Shown: in pieces, positions 22,684-30,672 of the stretch | Position numbering within the stretch: the stretch's first letter is position 1 | Layout: each line of letters begins with the position of its first letter | DNA from: Caldifarciminota bacterium UBA5631 | GTDB taxonomy: Bacteria > Hydrothermota > Hydrothermia > UBA1063 | Length of the DNA: 52,312 nt | Reading direction: 5' to 3' | NCBI GenBank assembly: GCA_002421425.1 | Contig: DIJZ01000001.1 | Location: 1 to 52,312, forward strand | Translations under genes and position numbers: made by a program | The notes under the pieces: model-generated | Database searches by the model: none | Told to the model about the DNA's origin: nothing | The model's input: only the letters and a program-made list of their open reading frames with translations

Positions 22684-24113
22684 AACGAATTTACCTGTTT
22701 TTCCTGTGGATTCTTCTTGTTTTCAATTCATCGTGTATTTTTCGGAAAAATTACAAAAATGTCGTACCAGAAGTAAAGTTTACCTTTGAGGATTTTGAAC
22801 CCGATGGAGGCCTCCTGGAAGATACCCTTACCGTGGAAAAGATTCCGCAAAAGTTCTTAAAAGGTGAGCTGGATAAAGTGGAATCTGAACTCAAGGGCCG
22901 ACTGGCCCATTTTGGGCTGGTACTTACTGAGGAAGAAGAAGTGGAAATAGCAAGATGGTATTATTTCTACAATACAAGAGGAAGGGAGCGAGTTGCACGG
23001 GCACTCACAAGGGGAGCTCCTTACCTGAACAAAATCACTGAGATTGTGAGAAACTATGGCCTCCCAGAGGACATAAGATTCCTTCCGATCATCGAGAGTG
23101 GGTTCAATATTGAGGCTATATCGAGGCGAAAAGCCGCTGGACCATGGCAGTTTATGTCCTTTACGGGGAAAAAGTACGGACTGAAAGTAGATTGGTGGAT
23201 AGACGAGAGAAGAGACCCGATACTTTCCACCTACGCTGCTTGTAAATATTTAAAGGACCTTTACGAGCTTTTCGGTAAATGGGACCTGGCAATTGCGGCA
23301 TACAATGCTGGTGAGGGAAAAGTGTACTCAAGACTGATGAGGACTAACGGTGAAAAGTTCTGGGATATAAGGGCACAGCTGAAACGAGAGACGCGAAATT
23401 ACGTCCCTTCCTTCCTGGCTTTAATTATGTTTATAAATGACAACAAAGGCTTCGTAGATTCGATTCTGAACGCGCCACAGTTTGTGTACGATAGTGTACT
23501 CGTGCCTGCACAAGCGAATATAAAGCAGCTTGCATCATGGGCAGGTATAAGCGAATACGAGTTTAGAAGGCTCAACCCGTCCTTTCATCGGTTTGCTACA
23601 CCACCGTATTTAAAGAACTATTACGTTAGAATCCCAGTTGGAACAGCAGAGCAGTTTGTTGCGAGGATGAACAGCACTCCGAAGGAAGAATGGTTCAAAG
23701 CTCAAGCTCACATCGTAAGAAAGGGAGAAACCCTATCTCTCATTGCAAAAAAATATGGTGTTTCAGTTGCTGCCATCAGGCAGGCTAACAACAACATAGA
23801 CCCTTACAGGTTGCGACCAGGTATGGTTCTAGTAATACCCTACGGAGGTGCGACGACGTATGTATCTCATAGCTCTTCATCTTCAGCATCATCAAAACAC
23901 ACATCATCTTCACCCCAATCCGTTACTTCATCTCCATCAGAGAAAACTTCTCAGGAAAACGTAGTGCATTACAGAGTCAGACGTGGTGACACTCTTTACT
24001 CGATATCAAGAAGATATGGAGTCTCCATCAATGACATTAGAAAATGGAATAAACTCCCCTCTTCAAAAATCAGAATCGGCGAAGTTCTTATTATTTACAA
24101 AAGTCAGTCCTGA
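22680..24113 (+). CDS. Membrane-bound lytic transglycosylase (MltD-like) with two LysM domains
   Basis: 477 residues. Lipoprotein-type N-terminus (lipobox NSSC) places it in the periplasm. The SLT lysozyme-like domain (about residues 120-260) has the catalytic glutamate in LPIIESGFN, followed by AAGPWQFM and AIAAYNAGEGKV. LysM domains lie at about 345-390 (VRKGETLSLIAKKYGVS) and 430-475 (VRRGDTLYSISRRYGVS), separated by a Ser/Thr-rich linker. This is the MltD architecture: it cleaves peptidoglycan, forming 1,6-anhydromuropeptides. The 3' end overlaps the convergent rubredoxin gene by 10 bases. Confidence 0.94.
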   Translation: MKRIYLFFLWILLVFNSSCIFRKNYKNVVPEVKFTFEDFEPDGGLLEDTLTVEKIPQKFLKGELDKVESELKGRLAHFGLVLTEEEEVEIARWYYFYNTRGRERVARALTRGAPYLNKITEIVRNYGLPEDIRFLPIIESGFNIEAISRRKAAGPWQFMSFTGKKYGLKVDWWIDERRDPILSTYAACKYLKDLYELFGKWDLAIAAYNAGEGKVYSRLMRTNGEKFWDIRAQLKRETRNYVPSFLALIMFINDNKGFVDSILNAPQFVYDSVLVPAQANIKQLASWAGISEYEFRRLNPSFHRFATPPYLKNYYVRIPVGTAEQFVARMNSTPKEEWFKAQAHIVRKGETLSLIAKKYGVSVAAIRQANNNIDPYRLRPGMVLVIPYGGATTYVSHSSSSSASSKHTSSSPQSVTSSPSEKTSQENVVHYRVRRGDTLYSISRRYGVSINDIRKWNKLPSSKIRIGEVLIIYKSQS

Positions 24114-24268
24114 ACCTCTTCAAAGTCGTCCTTTGATGCACCGCAAACGGGGCAAACCCAATCATCGGGGATCTTTTCAAAAGGAGTACCCGGCGCAACA
24201 CCACCATCGGGATCGCCTTCAGCAGGGTCATAAATATATCCGCATATTAAGCACCTGTATTTTTTCAT
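24104..24268 (-). CDS. Rubredoxin
   Basis: 54 residues, the standard rubredoxin size, with both iron-binding loops: CLICGYIYDPAEGDPDGG near the N-terminus and DDWVCPVCGASKDDFE near the C-terminus. One iron held by four cysteines transfers electrons, here most likely to superoxide reductase and rubrerythrin, encoded directly upstream. ATG at 24268 is preceded by AGGGGG, 9 bases after the superoxide reductase stop. Last gene of the operon. Confidence 0.97.
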   Translation of the reverse strand: MKKYRCLICGYIYDPAEGDPDGGVAPGTPFEKIPDDWVCPVCGASKDDFEEVQD

Positions 24269-24277
24269 TCTTGCCCC

Positions 24278-24640
24278 CTACTCTACCTTTATCTGCTTGA
24301 AATTTTCCCAGACACCGTGAACATTACAGTACTCCAGCGCAAAGATAGTTGCAGCAGCATCGAGTTTCATTTTGAACGTTACTTTGGGATCTCCGTAAGC
24401 GGGACCAACATCAAAGGTTGCCACGTGTACAGGATTATAGGGTCTGCCTTCCACTACAGCGAATACCTGAATCCATTTTATATGATGTTCAATGGTGTTT
24501 GGATGAGGGACTTCCTTTCCAACTGTGATAGTTATCTCAAAAAACTCTCCCTTTTTGACCGTATCCGGTGCCTCAATGAAAGGCACGTGTTTTTCTTTCC
24601 CTTCTTTTTCTGCAGGCATTATAAAATCGCCAAACTTCAC
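24278..24640 (-). CDS. Superoxide reductase, class II (neelaredoxin)
   Basis: 120 residues. Reduces superoxide to peroxide without making oxygen. The mononuclear iron site is visible: KHVPFIE (Glu and His), HPNTIEHHIKWI (two His) and the C-terminal CNVHG (Cys and His). The N-terminal desulforedoxin FeS4 domain of class I enzymes is missing, so this is the short neelaredoxin type. Starts with GTG at 24640 after GGGAGG; the ATG two bases upstream is followed at once by a stop in its frame. Electrons probably come from the rubredoxin encoded 9 bases downstream. Confidence 0.96.
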   Translation of the reverse strand: MKFGDFIMPAEKEGKEKHVPFIEAPDTVKKGEFFEITITVGKEVPHPNTIEHHIKWIQVFAVVEGRPYNPVHVATFDVGPAYGDPKVTFKMKLDAAATIFALEYCNVHGVWENFKQIKVE

Positions 24641-24657
24641 ATTACACCTCCCAAAGC

Positions 24658-24891
24658 CTACGCCTGTTTTCTCCCTTCTTCAGTAATGATATACTTGCCC
24701 TTCTCAGGGCTCTCTACTAAACCTTTCGTCTTCATGCTCCTAAACTTTGCCATTACTTGAGCTACCTGGACGTTTAGCGCCTTTGCCACCTCACCACATC
24801 CCATTGGGGCAGACGCTCCCTTGAGCAATCCGAGAATTTTCTTCTCAAGGTCTTCAGGACCTGTTTCTTTAGATTTTCTTGCACAGGGCAT
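24658..24891 (-). CDS. Small winged-helix regulator-like protein in the oxidative-stress operon
   Basis: 77 residues. After a short head MPCARKSKETG comes a winged-helix-like fold: EDLEKKILGLLKGASAPMGCGEVAKALN (helices 1-2), VQVAQVMAKFRSMKTKGLVES (recognition helix) and the wing PEKGKYIITEEGRKQA. It probably binds DNA and may sense redox state or metals, as it has two cysteines (Cys3 and the Cys in MGCGE). AAAGGAGG precedes the ATG. It lies between rubrerythrin and superoxide reductase, so autoregulation of this operon is a fair inference. Confidence 0.75.
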   Translation of the reverse strand: MPCARKSKETGPEDLEKKILGLLKGASAPMGCGEVAKALNVQVAQVMAKFRSMKTKGLVESPEKGKYIITEEGRKQA

Positions 24892-24904
24892 ACCACATCC
24901 TCCT

Positions 24905-25408
24905 TTAGAATCTTACGAACTTTTCCTTTGATACTCCGCATACCGGGCACCGATCTGGCGCCTCACCTTCCACAGTATACCCACAAATAGGGCAAATGTA
25001 TATACCGCCAATCTCCAGATCTTCCTGTTTTTCAGCTTTTTCCTTTGCTTCAGCATACATTGCCCGGTGTATTTTCTCGGCCTCGAGGGCGAATCCCATG
25101 CTTCTTGAAGCAGACTTCTCCTCCTGCATATCTGCAACTGACTTATAAGCAGGATACATTTCGTCAATCTCAAAGGACTCTCCCTGATAGCCTGTCTCAA
25201 GGTTAGATATTGTATCCTTAATTTTTCCAAGGGCATTCAGATGATTTTTTGCATGTACCAGTTCGGCGTATGCGATGGCGCGGAATAGCCTCGCTATGTT
25301 TGGGTAGCCCTCCTTTTCGGCCACTTCTGCAAAAATTGTGTACTTCATGTGAGCCATACTTTCGCCGGAAAAGGCACTGTTCAAAAACTCCTCTGTCATT
25401 TTGTGCAT
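24905..25408 (-). CDS. Rubrerythrin
   Basis: 167 residues. Reduces hydrogen peroxide in anaerobes. The diiron four-helix domain fills about residues 1-125 with carboxylate/His motifs (ESMAHMKYTIFAEVAEKEG; ELVHAKNHL; EAEKIHRAMYAEAKEKAE). A C-terminal rubredoxin-like domain follows with ICPICGYTVEGEAPDRCPVCG. GGAGG precedes the ATG by 7 bases. The gene starts 2 bases after the stop of the ferritin-like gene and receives electrons probably from the operon's rubredoxin. Confidence 0.96.
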   Translation of the reverse strand: MHKMTEEFLNSAFSGESMAHMKYTIFAEVAEKEGYPNIARLFRAIAYAELVHAKNHLNALGKIKDTISNLETGYQGESFEIDEMYPAYKSVADMQEEKSASRSMGFALEAEKIHRAMYAEAKEKAEKQEDLEIGGIYICPICGYTVEGEAPDRCPVCGVSKEKFVRF

Positions 25409-25410
25409 AA

Positions 25411-25821
25411 CTAAACCTCCTGCTTTGCTTTTAGCAATTTCTGAAGATGGGATTCCTCAAAGTTTATAAGGTCAAGGATTCTTTCCCTGTCCTGCATGTT
25501 TTCCAACCTGCAAAACAGCTCCATATAGAAGAATTTTGACTCGCGTTCCTTGGAGATACCGACATCTAAAAGCTCATCAATGGATTTGATCTCAAAATCT
25601 CTGATTTCAATTTTCCCTTCCGACGGTATCTCCTGGGGATTCGTCTGAAAAAGTTCAAAGTAAAGTCGCTTTAAGAATTTTTCATGCTCAACCTCTTCCA
25701 TAGACATATATTCCAGGAGCAACCGTAAATCACCGTGTACTTTCTTCGCAAGCTCCTTGTAGAAAACTGCAGAGACCTTCTCCCTCCAGATGCCAGCTTC
25801 GATAGCCTCTTTTAACTCCAT
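25411..25821 (-). CDS. Ferritin-like (rubrerythrin-related) diiron protein
   Basis: 136 residues, all helical, with the paired carboxylate/His pattern of ferritin-like proteins: KVSAVFYKELAKKV, MSMEEVEHEKFLKRL, KESKFFYMELFCRL and INFEESHLQKLLKAK. No rubredoxin domain. It could bind a diiron site used for peroxide or oxygen scavenging. First gene of the oxidative-stress operon, with a strong leaderless-type promoter (TTGACA-17-TACAAT-6-ATG). The precise activity is not known. Confidence 0.85.
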   Translation of the reverse strand: MELKEAIEAGIWREKVSAVFYKELAKKVHGDLRLLLEYMSMEEVEHEKFLKRLYFELFQTNPQEIPSEGKIEIRDFEIKSIDELLDVGISKERESKFFYMELFCRLENMQDRERILDLINFEESHLQKLLKAKQEV

Positions 25822-25827
25822 GGTAAA

Positions 25828-25856
25828 ATTGTAAACAAAACTGATGGGTCTGTCAA
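25828..25856 (-). promoter_or_regulatory. Oxidative-stress operon promoter (leaderless)
   Basis: Minus strand: TTGACA at 25856-25851, 17-base spacer, TACAAT at 25833-25828, 6 bases to ATG at 25821. No ribosome site. It is the best-matched leaderless promoter in the window. Confidence 0.8.
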
Positions 25857-25934
25857 ATGACTAAAATTATTACAATATTTTAACGAATCCAAATTGTAAA
25901 AACCGAAGGATTGTAGAATAATTATCTAATAATT

Positions 25935-26378
25935 ATGGAGACGCGGTTTGAAATTTCTGCTGGAGGGGTTGTTTACAAAAGAATAAATGACAGCTACAAT
26001 TTCCTTTTGATAGCCGTGAAAAACGGTCAGGTTTGGACATTACCCAAAGGCCTTGTAGAAAAGGGTGAGAAACCTGAATCGGCTGCACTGAGGGAGGTTA
26101 AGGAAGAAGCTGGTGTGGAAGGACGAGTTGAGTCGTTCCTGGATAAAATCGAACTGTGGTTCTACTCAAATGAGGAAGGTCAAAGAGTCCGCCATCACAA
26201 AATCGTTTATTACTACTTAATAGAATATCAATTTGGTGACCCGTCGATGCACGATTTTGAAGTTGTTGACGTACAGTGGTTTGGCGAGGACGAGGCTCTA
26301 AAAATTGCCAGCTATGATAAGGACAGAAAGGTCCTTGAAAAGGCAATAAATTATTTACGGAGCCAACAAAATGCTTGA
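25935..26378 (+). CDS. Nudix hydrolase
   Basis: 147 residues. The Nudix box G-x5-E-x7-REU-x-EE-x-GU is complete: GLVEKGEKPESAALREVKEEAGV at about residues 38-60. Such enzymes hydrolyse nucleoside diphosphates linked to another group, often diadenosine polyphosphates or damaged nucleotides. WTLPKGLVEKGE resembles the Ap4A-hydrolase/MutT-like subgroup. There is no Shine-Dalgarno sequence before the ATG; a TAGAAT at 25914-25919 would give a leader of about 9 bases. The stop overlaps the start of the following sensor kinase by 8 bases. Confidence 0.92.
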   Translation: METRFEISAGGVVYKRINDSYNFLLIAVKNGQVWTLPKGLVEKGEKPESAALREVKEEAGVEGRVESFLDKIELWFYSNEEGQRVRHHKIVYYYLIEYQFGDPSMHDFEVVDVQWFGEDEALKIASYDKDRKVLEKAINYLRSQQNA

Positions 26379-27699
26379 AACCCCTGATCTTCTTAAGACA
26401 GTCAATACGCTAATCAGCGTTCTTGAAGAATCTACGGATCTTAACGAAATCCTCTTCGCAACTCTTACTGCAATAACTTCGGGGGAAAGCTTTGGTTTCA
26501 ACCGGGCTTTTGTGATGCTTTTCGAAAATGACGTCCTCAAACCCGTCTTTGCTCTTGGCCCAAAGGATAAAAATGATGCGGAGAAAATCTGGGAAGACCT
26601 TATTCAAAAGAAACTGTCTCTGGATGACCTCATCCGGGGTTATACGGCTGAAAAATATCAATACGAATGGCAAAAATTGAAGGACCTCTTTGAAAACCTC
26701 AGTATCACAAGAGAAGAACTCATCAAAGAAAATTCTGAAATTGAAAAAGCCCTCACCGAGAGAAAAGCAAGAGTCATACGCCTTGATGATCCCGAAGTCC
26801 TTGAATACAAAAAATTCAAAGATCTTGGAGCAAAGGAATTCGCCATTGCTCCCATCGTCACTCTCAAGAGAGAACTTGGAATTATTGTTGCAGACAACTT
26901 TCTGACAGGAACTGCAATAAACCGAAGCAAGATTATGGCCCTTGAAACTTTTGTCTTCCAGGCTTCTATGGCAATTTCCAGGGCAATACTTTTCAAACAA
27001 CTGGAGGAGAAGGACCGAATGATTCTGGAACTTCAGAGAAAAGCCATATATCAGGAGCTTATTTTCAAATTGAGCCACGAGATAAAAAATCCACTGACGG
27101 TTCTGGGAGGCGTAGCATCGATCCTGCATGAGGAAATTGGATCTGACCACCCGTTGAGAATCTACATCGATGCAATAATGAGTTCAGTTATTAAGATGGA
27201 AAACATTCTCAGGCAAACTATTGAGGGACTGAGGACGCAGGCAGATATCAAGAGAGAAAAAACCGACCTGACTGAAGTAATTTCCTCTAAAATCAAAGAA
27301 CTTGACGGTTTCTTCAAAGCCCACAAAATAAATGTCGAGTTCTCCCCTCTTAGGGAACTCCCCACTCTTCTATTGCCAAAAGCCCAACTATCCGAAGTCC
27401 TCGAGTATATACTTTTTAACGCCGTGGAAGCGATGCCAGGTGGAGGGAAGATCGAAATCTGGATGGAGATGGAAAAAGAAGGCGTTTATGTTTATATAAA
27501 AGACCATGGTGTAGGAATTCCAGAAGAAGTACTTCCAAATATTTTTGACCCCTTCTTCAGTACAAAGAAGGAAGGGTACGGACTTGGTCTTTATAATGCC
27601 AAACAAATACTATTAAGCATTGGCGGTGATATTGAGTGCCAATCAGAATTGCAGAAGGGTACTACCTTCAAACTGTTCATTCCCATTCCCGTGCCCTGA
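26371..27699 (+). CDS. Cytosolic GAF-type sensor histidine kinase
   Basis: 442 residues without membrane segments. Residues about 1-205 look like a GAF sensor domain. A coiled coil (QLEEKDRMILELQRKAIYQEL) leads to the HisKA box FKLSHEIKNPLTVLGGV (His near residue 232). The HATPase domain follows with the N box ILFNAVEAMPGGG, G1 DHGVGIPEE, F box FDPFFSTKKEG and G2 YGLGLYNAKQIL. A soluble signal is therefore expected. No response regulator is adjacent, so its partner is unknown. It overlaps the Nudix gene by 8 bases, so they are coexpressed. Confidence 0.9.
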   Translation: MLETPDLLKTVNTLISVLEESTDLNEILFATLTAITSGESFGFNRAFVMLFENDVLKPVFALGPKDKNDAEKIWEDLIQKKLSLDDLIRGYTAEKYQYEWQKLKDLFENLSITREELIKENSEIEKALTERKARVIRLDDPEVLEYKKFKDLGAKEFAIAPIVTLKRELGIIVADNFLTGTAINRSKIMALETFVFQASMAISRAILFKQLEEKDRMILELQRKAIYQELIFKLSHEIKNPLTVLGGVASILHEEIGSDHPLRIYIDAIMSSVIKMENILRQTIEGLRTQADIKREKTDLTEVISSKIKELDGFFKAHKINVEFSPLRELPTLLLPKAQLSEVLEYILFNAVEAMPGGGKIEIWMEMEKEGVYVYIKDHGVGIPEEVLPNIFDPFFSTKKEGYGLGLYNAKQILLSIGGDIECQSELQKGTTFKLFIPIPVP

Positions 27700-27723
27700 C
27701 TTTTCTGAGCGCAGGTTAAATGT

Positions 27724-27729
27724 TATAAT
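27724..27729 (+). promoter_or_regulatory. -10 box of the formiminotransferase gene
   Basis: TATAAT at 27724-27729 with a leader of about 16 bases that contains AGGAGG before the ATG at 27752. The -35 region is a poor match. Confidence 0.45.
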
Positions 27730-27751
27730 TTAGGCAAATCCAGGAGGAAAA

Positions 27752-29416
27752 ATGAAGAGAGTTGTCGAATGTGTTCCTAATTTTTCTGAAGGAAGAGACC
27801 CAAATGTTTTAAATGCTATTGCAAAGGAGATTGAGAGTGTTTCGGGAGTAAAACTCTTAGACATAGATCAGGGCTATGCTGCAAACAGAACAGTATTTAC
27901 CTTTGCGGGAGAACCTGAGGCTGTAAAAACCGCTGCCATGAGGGCGATAAAGAAAGCGACGGAGCTCATCGATATGACAAAGCATAAAGGAGAACACCCA
28001 AGATTAGGTGCCTGCGACGTGGTGCCTTTTGTACCTGTGAGCGGAGTATCAATGGAAGAATGTGTGCAAATCGCCCACGAAGTTGGGAAATGGGTTGCGG
28101 AAGAATTAGGAGTGCCGGTATACATGTACGAAGAAGCAGCCACAAAGCCCGAAAGGAAGAGCCTTCCAAATATTAGAAAAGGAGAATATGAAGGTCTTCC
28201 AGAAAAACTAAAGGATCCAGAATGGCTGCCTGACTACGGAAAACCCACTTTTAACCCAAAGTCCGGGGCGTACATTGTTGGTGCGAGGGAATTCCTCATC
28301 GCATACAATGTAAATCTAAACACCAAGGATAAGAAACTGGCAAACAATATTGCGAAGCGAATCCGTGAGAACGGCTACACTCTGAAGGATGAAAAAGGAG
28401 AGAAGATTCAAATTCCTGGCCTTCTATCTCATGTCAGAGCAATTGGATGGTATATTGACGAGTATGAGATCGCTCAAATTTCCATCAACCTCACGAATTA
28501 CAAGAAAACTCCTCTTTGGAAGGTATTTGAAACCTGTGTTGAAGAGGCTGCGAAGGATGGATTAAGGGTAACGGGAAGTGAAATAGTTGGGCTGGTGCCG
28601 AAGGATGCTCTTATAGAGACGGGCAGATATTTCCTGAAGAAACAGAGGAAGAACACCGGAATACCCGAAAGAGAAATTGTCCACATTGCTGTCAAATCCC
28701 TTGGCCTCTCAGATGTTCAAAAGTTCGAACCAGAGAAGAAAGTTATTGAATACCTCATCGAAAATCCATATGAAAGTAGATTGCAAAACATGACATTAAA
28801 GGCATTTGTGAATGAGCTTTCTACCGATTCACCTGCTCCAGGGGGTGGAAGTGTATCTGCTCTTTCAGGAGCCCTCTCCGCAGCCCTTACCTCAATGGTA
28901 GCAAACTTGACTTTCGGTAAGAAAGGGTATGAATCTGTTTCTGAGGAGATGGAACGAATCTCTATAGAAGCCCAGGATCTAAAAGATTCACTACTTAAGA
29001 TAATAGACGAAGATACAAAAGCATTCAACAAAGTAATGGATGCCTTCGCTCTTCCGAGAAAAACGGAAGAAGAAGAAAAAATCAGAAATGAAGCCATTGA
29101 AAAGGCCAATAAAGAAGCAACGCTTGTCCCCCTCAGGGTGATGGAACTTTGTGAAAGACTTGTGGAACTGGCATCAAAAATTGCAGAAATAGGAAACAGA
29201 AATGCACTGAGTGACGCGGGGTGTGCTCTCATCCAGGCGAAAAGTGGTTGTCAGGGAGCCTACTATAACGTGATGATAAACCTTCCTGGCATCAAAGATC
29301 AGGAGTTTAGGAAGCAGGTGAAGGAAAAGGCCGAGAACATATTTGGAAAAGTTCAAAACCAGGTAGAGAAAGGACTGAGCAATATTGAACAACAGCTCAA
29401 GGAAAACATCTCCTGA
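27752..29416 (+). CDS. Fused glutamate formiminotransferase / formiminotetrahydrofolate cyclodeaminase
   Basis: 554 residues. The N-terminal formiminotransferase domain (about 1-300: VVECVPNFSEGRDPNVLNAI, HPRLGACDVVPFVPV, GAYIVGAREFLIAYNVNL) moves the formimino group to tetrahydrofolate. The C-terminal cyclodeaminase domain (about 345-550: FVNELSTDSPAPGGGSVSALSGAL, NRNALSDAG) releases ammonia, giving methenyl-THF. This bifunctional layout (as in vertebrate FTCD) serves histidine degradation, or purine breakdown in fermenters. No hut genes are nearby. AGGAGG precedes the ATG. It stands as its own unit. Confidence 0.95.
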   Translation: MKRVVECVPNFSEGRDPNVLNAIAKEIESVSGVKLLDIDQGYAANRTVFTFAGEPEAVKTAAMRAIKKATELIDMTKHKGEHPRLGACDVVPFVPVSGVSMEECVQIAHEVGKWVAEELGVPVYMYEEAATKPERKSLPNIRKGEYEGLPEKLKDPEWLPDYGKPTFNPKSGAYIVGAREFLIAYNVNLNTKDKKLANNIAKRIRENGYTLKDEKGEKIQIPGLLSHVRAIGWYIDEYEIAQISINLTNYKKTPLWKVFETCVEEAAKDGLRVTGSEIVGLVPKDALIETGRYFLKKQRKNTGIPEREIVHIAVKSLGLSDVQKFEPEKKVIEYLIENPYESRLQNMTLKAFVNELSTDSPAPGGGSVSALSGALSAALTSMVANLTFGKKGYESVSEEMERISIEAQDLKDSLLKIIDEDTKAFNKVMDAFALPRKTEEEEKIRNEAIEKANKEATLVPLRVMELCERLVELASKIAEIGNRNALSDAGCALIQAKSGCQGAYYNVMINLPGIKDQEFRKQVKEKAENIFGKVQNQVEKGLSNIEQQLKENIS

Positions 29417-29483
29417 ACCCAGCGAATAAGAATTCGCAATTGGGAAAAATTTTCCAGATTTCCCTTAAACCAATAGTTCCAAG

Positions 29484-29489
29484 TATAAT
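29484..29489 (+). promoter_or_regulatory. -10 box of radC (leaderless)
   Basis: TATAAT at 29484-29489, 6 bases before the ATG at 29496, with no ribosome site. No convincing -35 hexamer. A small dyad (GGAAAA-A-TTTTCC) lies about 25 bases upstream in the -35 region. Confidence 0.6.
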
Positions 29490-29495
29490 TTTTCA

Positions 29496-30161
29496 ATGAA
29501 ATTGAAGGAACTTCCTGTCGATGCAAGACCGCGAGAAAAGCTTACCCTCCTGGGCCCATCTTCTCTTAGAAACTATGAGCTACTCGCCTGTGTTCTGGGA
29601 AAAGGTACGGTGAAAGAGGACGTTATTTCCCTTTCCAGAAGATTAATTGACCAATATGGTAACAACCTATTCGACCAGAATTACACTGTAAAAGACCTGC
29701 AGGAGCTTTTCAGTCTTGGTTTCGTCCAAGCATGTCAGATCACAGCCATGGCAGAACTGGCGAAAAGACTTCTCAGCGAAAAAAAGGACCATCAATTTCT
29801 AAAACCTCAGGACGTCTTCGAATTCTGCAAAAATATGAATTTTCTTAAGAAAGAGCATCTTAGGGGGCTCTATTTGGATGTAAAGAACCGCCTTCTTAGA
29901 GACGAGGTAATATCAGTGGGTACGGTGGATAAAACTCTTTCCCACCCAAGGGAAGTTTTCAAACCCGCCATTGAGGTATCAGCTGTTTCCTTAATTCTCG
30001 TGCATAACCACCCTTCGGGGGACCCAACTCCATCAAAAGAAGATATTGAATTTACAAAGAAAATTAAGAATCTGTCAGAAATTATGGAATTGGAACTTCT
30101 TGACCATATCATTATTGGGGAAAATTCCTTCGTCAGCCTCAAGGAGCTTCTTAAGTTCTAA
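29496..30161 (+). CDS. radC: RadC-family JAB1/MPN metalloprotein
   Basis: 221 residues. The N-terminal UPF0758 helix-hairpin-helix part (RPREKLTLLGPSSLRNYELLACVLGKG) is followed by the JAMM metalloprotease-like domain with LVHNHPSGDPTPSKEDIEFT (near residues 167-187), giving the H-x-H-x10-D zinc motif. The biological role of RadC is unsettled; the name from DNA repair is historical. A separate transcription unit with a TATAAT box 6 bases before its ATG. Confidence 0.94.
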   Translation: MKLKELPVDARPREKLTLLGPSSLRNYELLACVLGKGTVKEDVISLSRRLIDQYGNNLFDQNYTVKDLQELFSLGFVQACQITAMAELAKRLLSEKKDHQFLKPQDVFEFCKNMNFLKKEHLRGLYLDVKNRLLRDEVISVGTVDKTLSHPREVFKPAIEVSAVSLILVHNHPSGDPTPSKEDIEFTKKIKNLSEIMELELLDHIIIGENSFVSLKELLKF

Positions 30162-30168
30162 GCATCTT

Positions 30169-30197
30169 TTGTAAATTCAGATCATAGAATATAAAAT
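30169..30197 (+). promoter_or_regulatory. Promoter of the HIT-ribBA-ribH-trmI operon
   Basis: TTGTAA at 30169-30174, 17-base spacer, TAAAAT at 30192-30197, then 7 bases to the ATG at 30205. No ribosome site before the first gene. Confidence 0.6.
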
Positions 30198-30204
30198 TCT
30201 GAAC

Positions 30205-30672
30205 ATGAAGAGGTTATGGGCTCCCTGGAGAATGGATTATATCAAAGCAGCAGGCAAACCCAGTGGGTGCATTTTTTGTGAGAGGGAAAAATTCGTACTG
30301 AAAGAAGGCAAATTAGCCTTCGCTATGTTGAACCTTTTCCCATACAATCCTGGTCATATGATGGTTGCGCCAAAGAGGCACGTGCGAGAACTCAGCGACC
30401 TTAGCGATGAGGAAATTAAGGAGATGTTTCACCTAATAAAGATTTGTATAAACGCACTGAAAAAAGAAGCAGATCCGGAGGGTTTTAATATTGGACTCAA
30501 TATCGGAAAAGTAGCAGGGGCCGGATTTGAGGGACACATTCACTTTCACATCGTTCCACGCTGGAACGGTGACACAAACTTTATGCCAGTAATAGGAAAT
30601 GTAAGAGTAGTCCCTGAAGGCATTGAAAAAACTTTCGAAAAACTAAAAAAATATTTCGAGGGCAAAGAATAA
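30205..30672 (+). CDS. HIT-family nucleotide hydrolase/transferase
   Basis: 155 residues. Starts with MKRLWAPWRMDYI, the typical opening of bacterial HIT proteins related to Ap4A phosphorylase, followed by CIFCERE (metal-type CxxC). The histidine triad is GHIHFHIVPRW near residue 110-120. Cleaves nucleoside-phosphate adducts such as Ap4A or AMP-lysine. First gene of an operon with ribBA, ribH and trmI; ribBA starts directly after its stop. There may be a housekeeping link to nucleotides or riboflavin, but none is proven. Confidence 0.92.
   Translation: MKRLWAPWRMDYIKAAGKPSGCIFCEREKFVLKEGKLAFAMLNLFPYNPGHMMVAPKRHVRELSDLSDEEIKEMFHLIKICINALKKEADPEGFNIGLNIGKVAGAGFEGHIHFHIVPRWNGDTNFMPVIGNVRVVPEGIEKTFEKLKKYFEGKE

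Noticed and set aside
24317..24760. 147-codon plus-strand frame across superoxide reductase and the winged-helix gene
   Set aside because: Spans two real genes on the other strand and an intergenic gap; shadow frame.
26410..27150. 246-codon open frame on the minus strand
   Set aside because: It is antisense to the sensor kinase gene, has no recognisable protein pattern, no ribosome site and is a by-product of codon bias.
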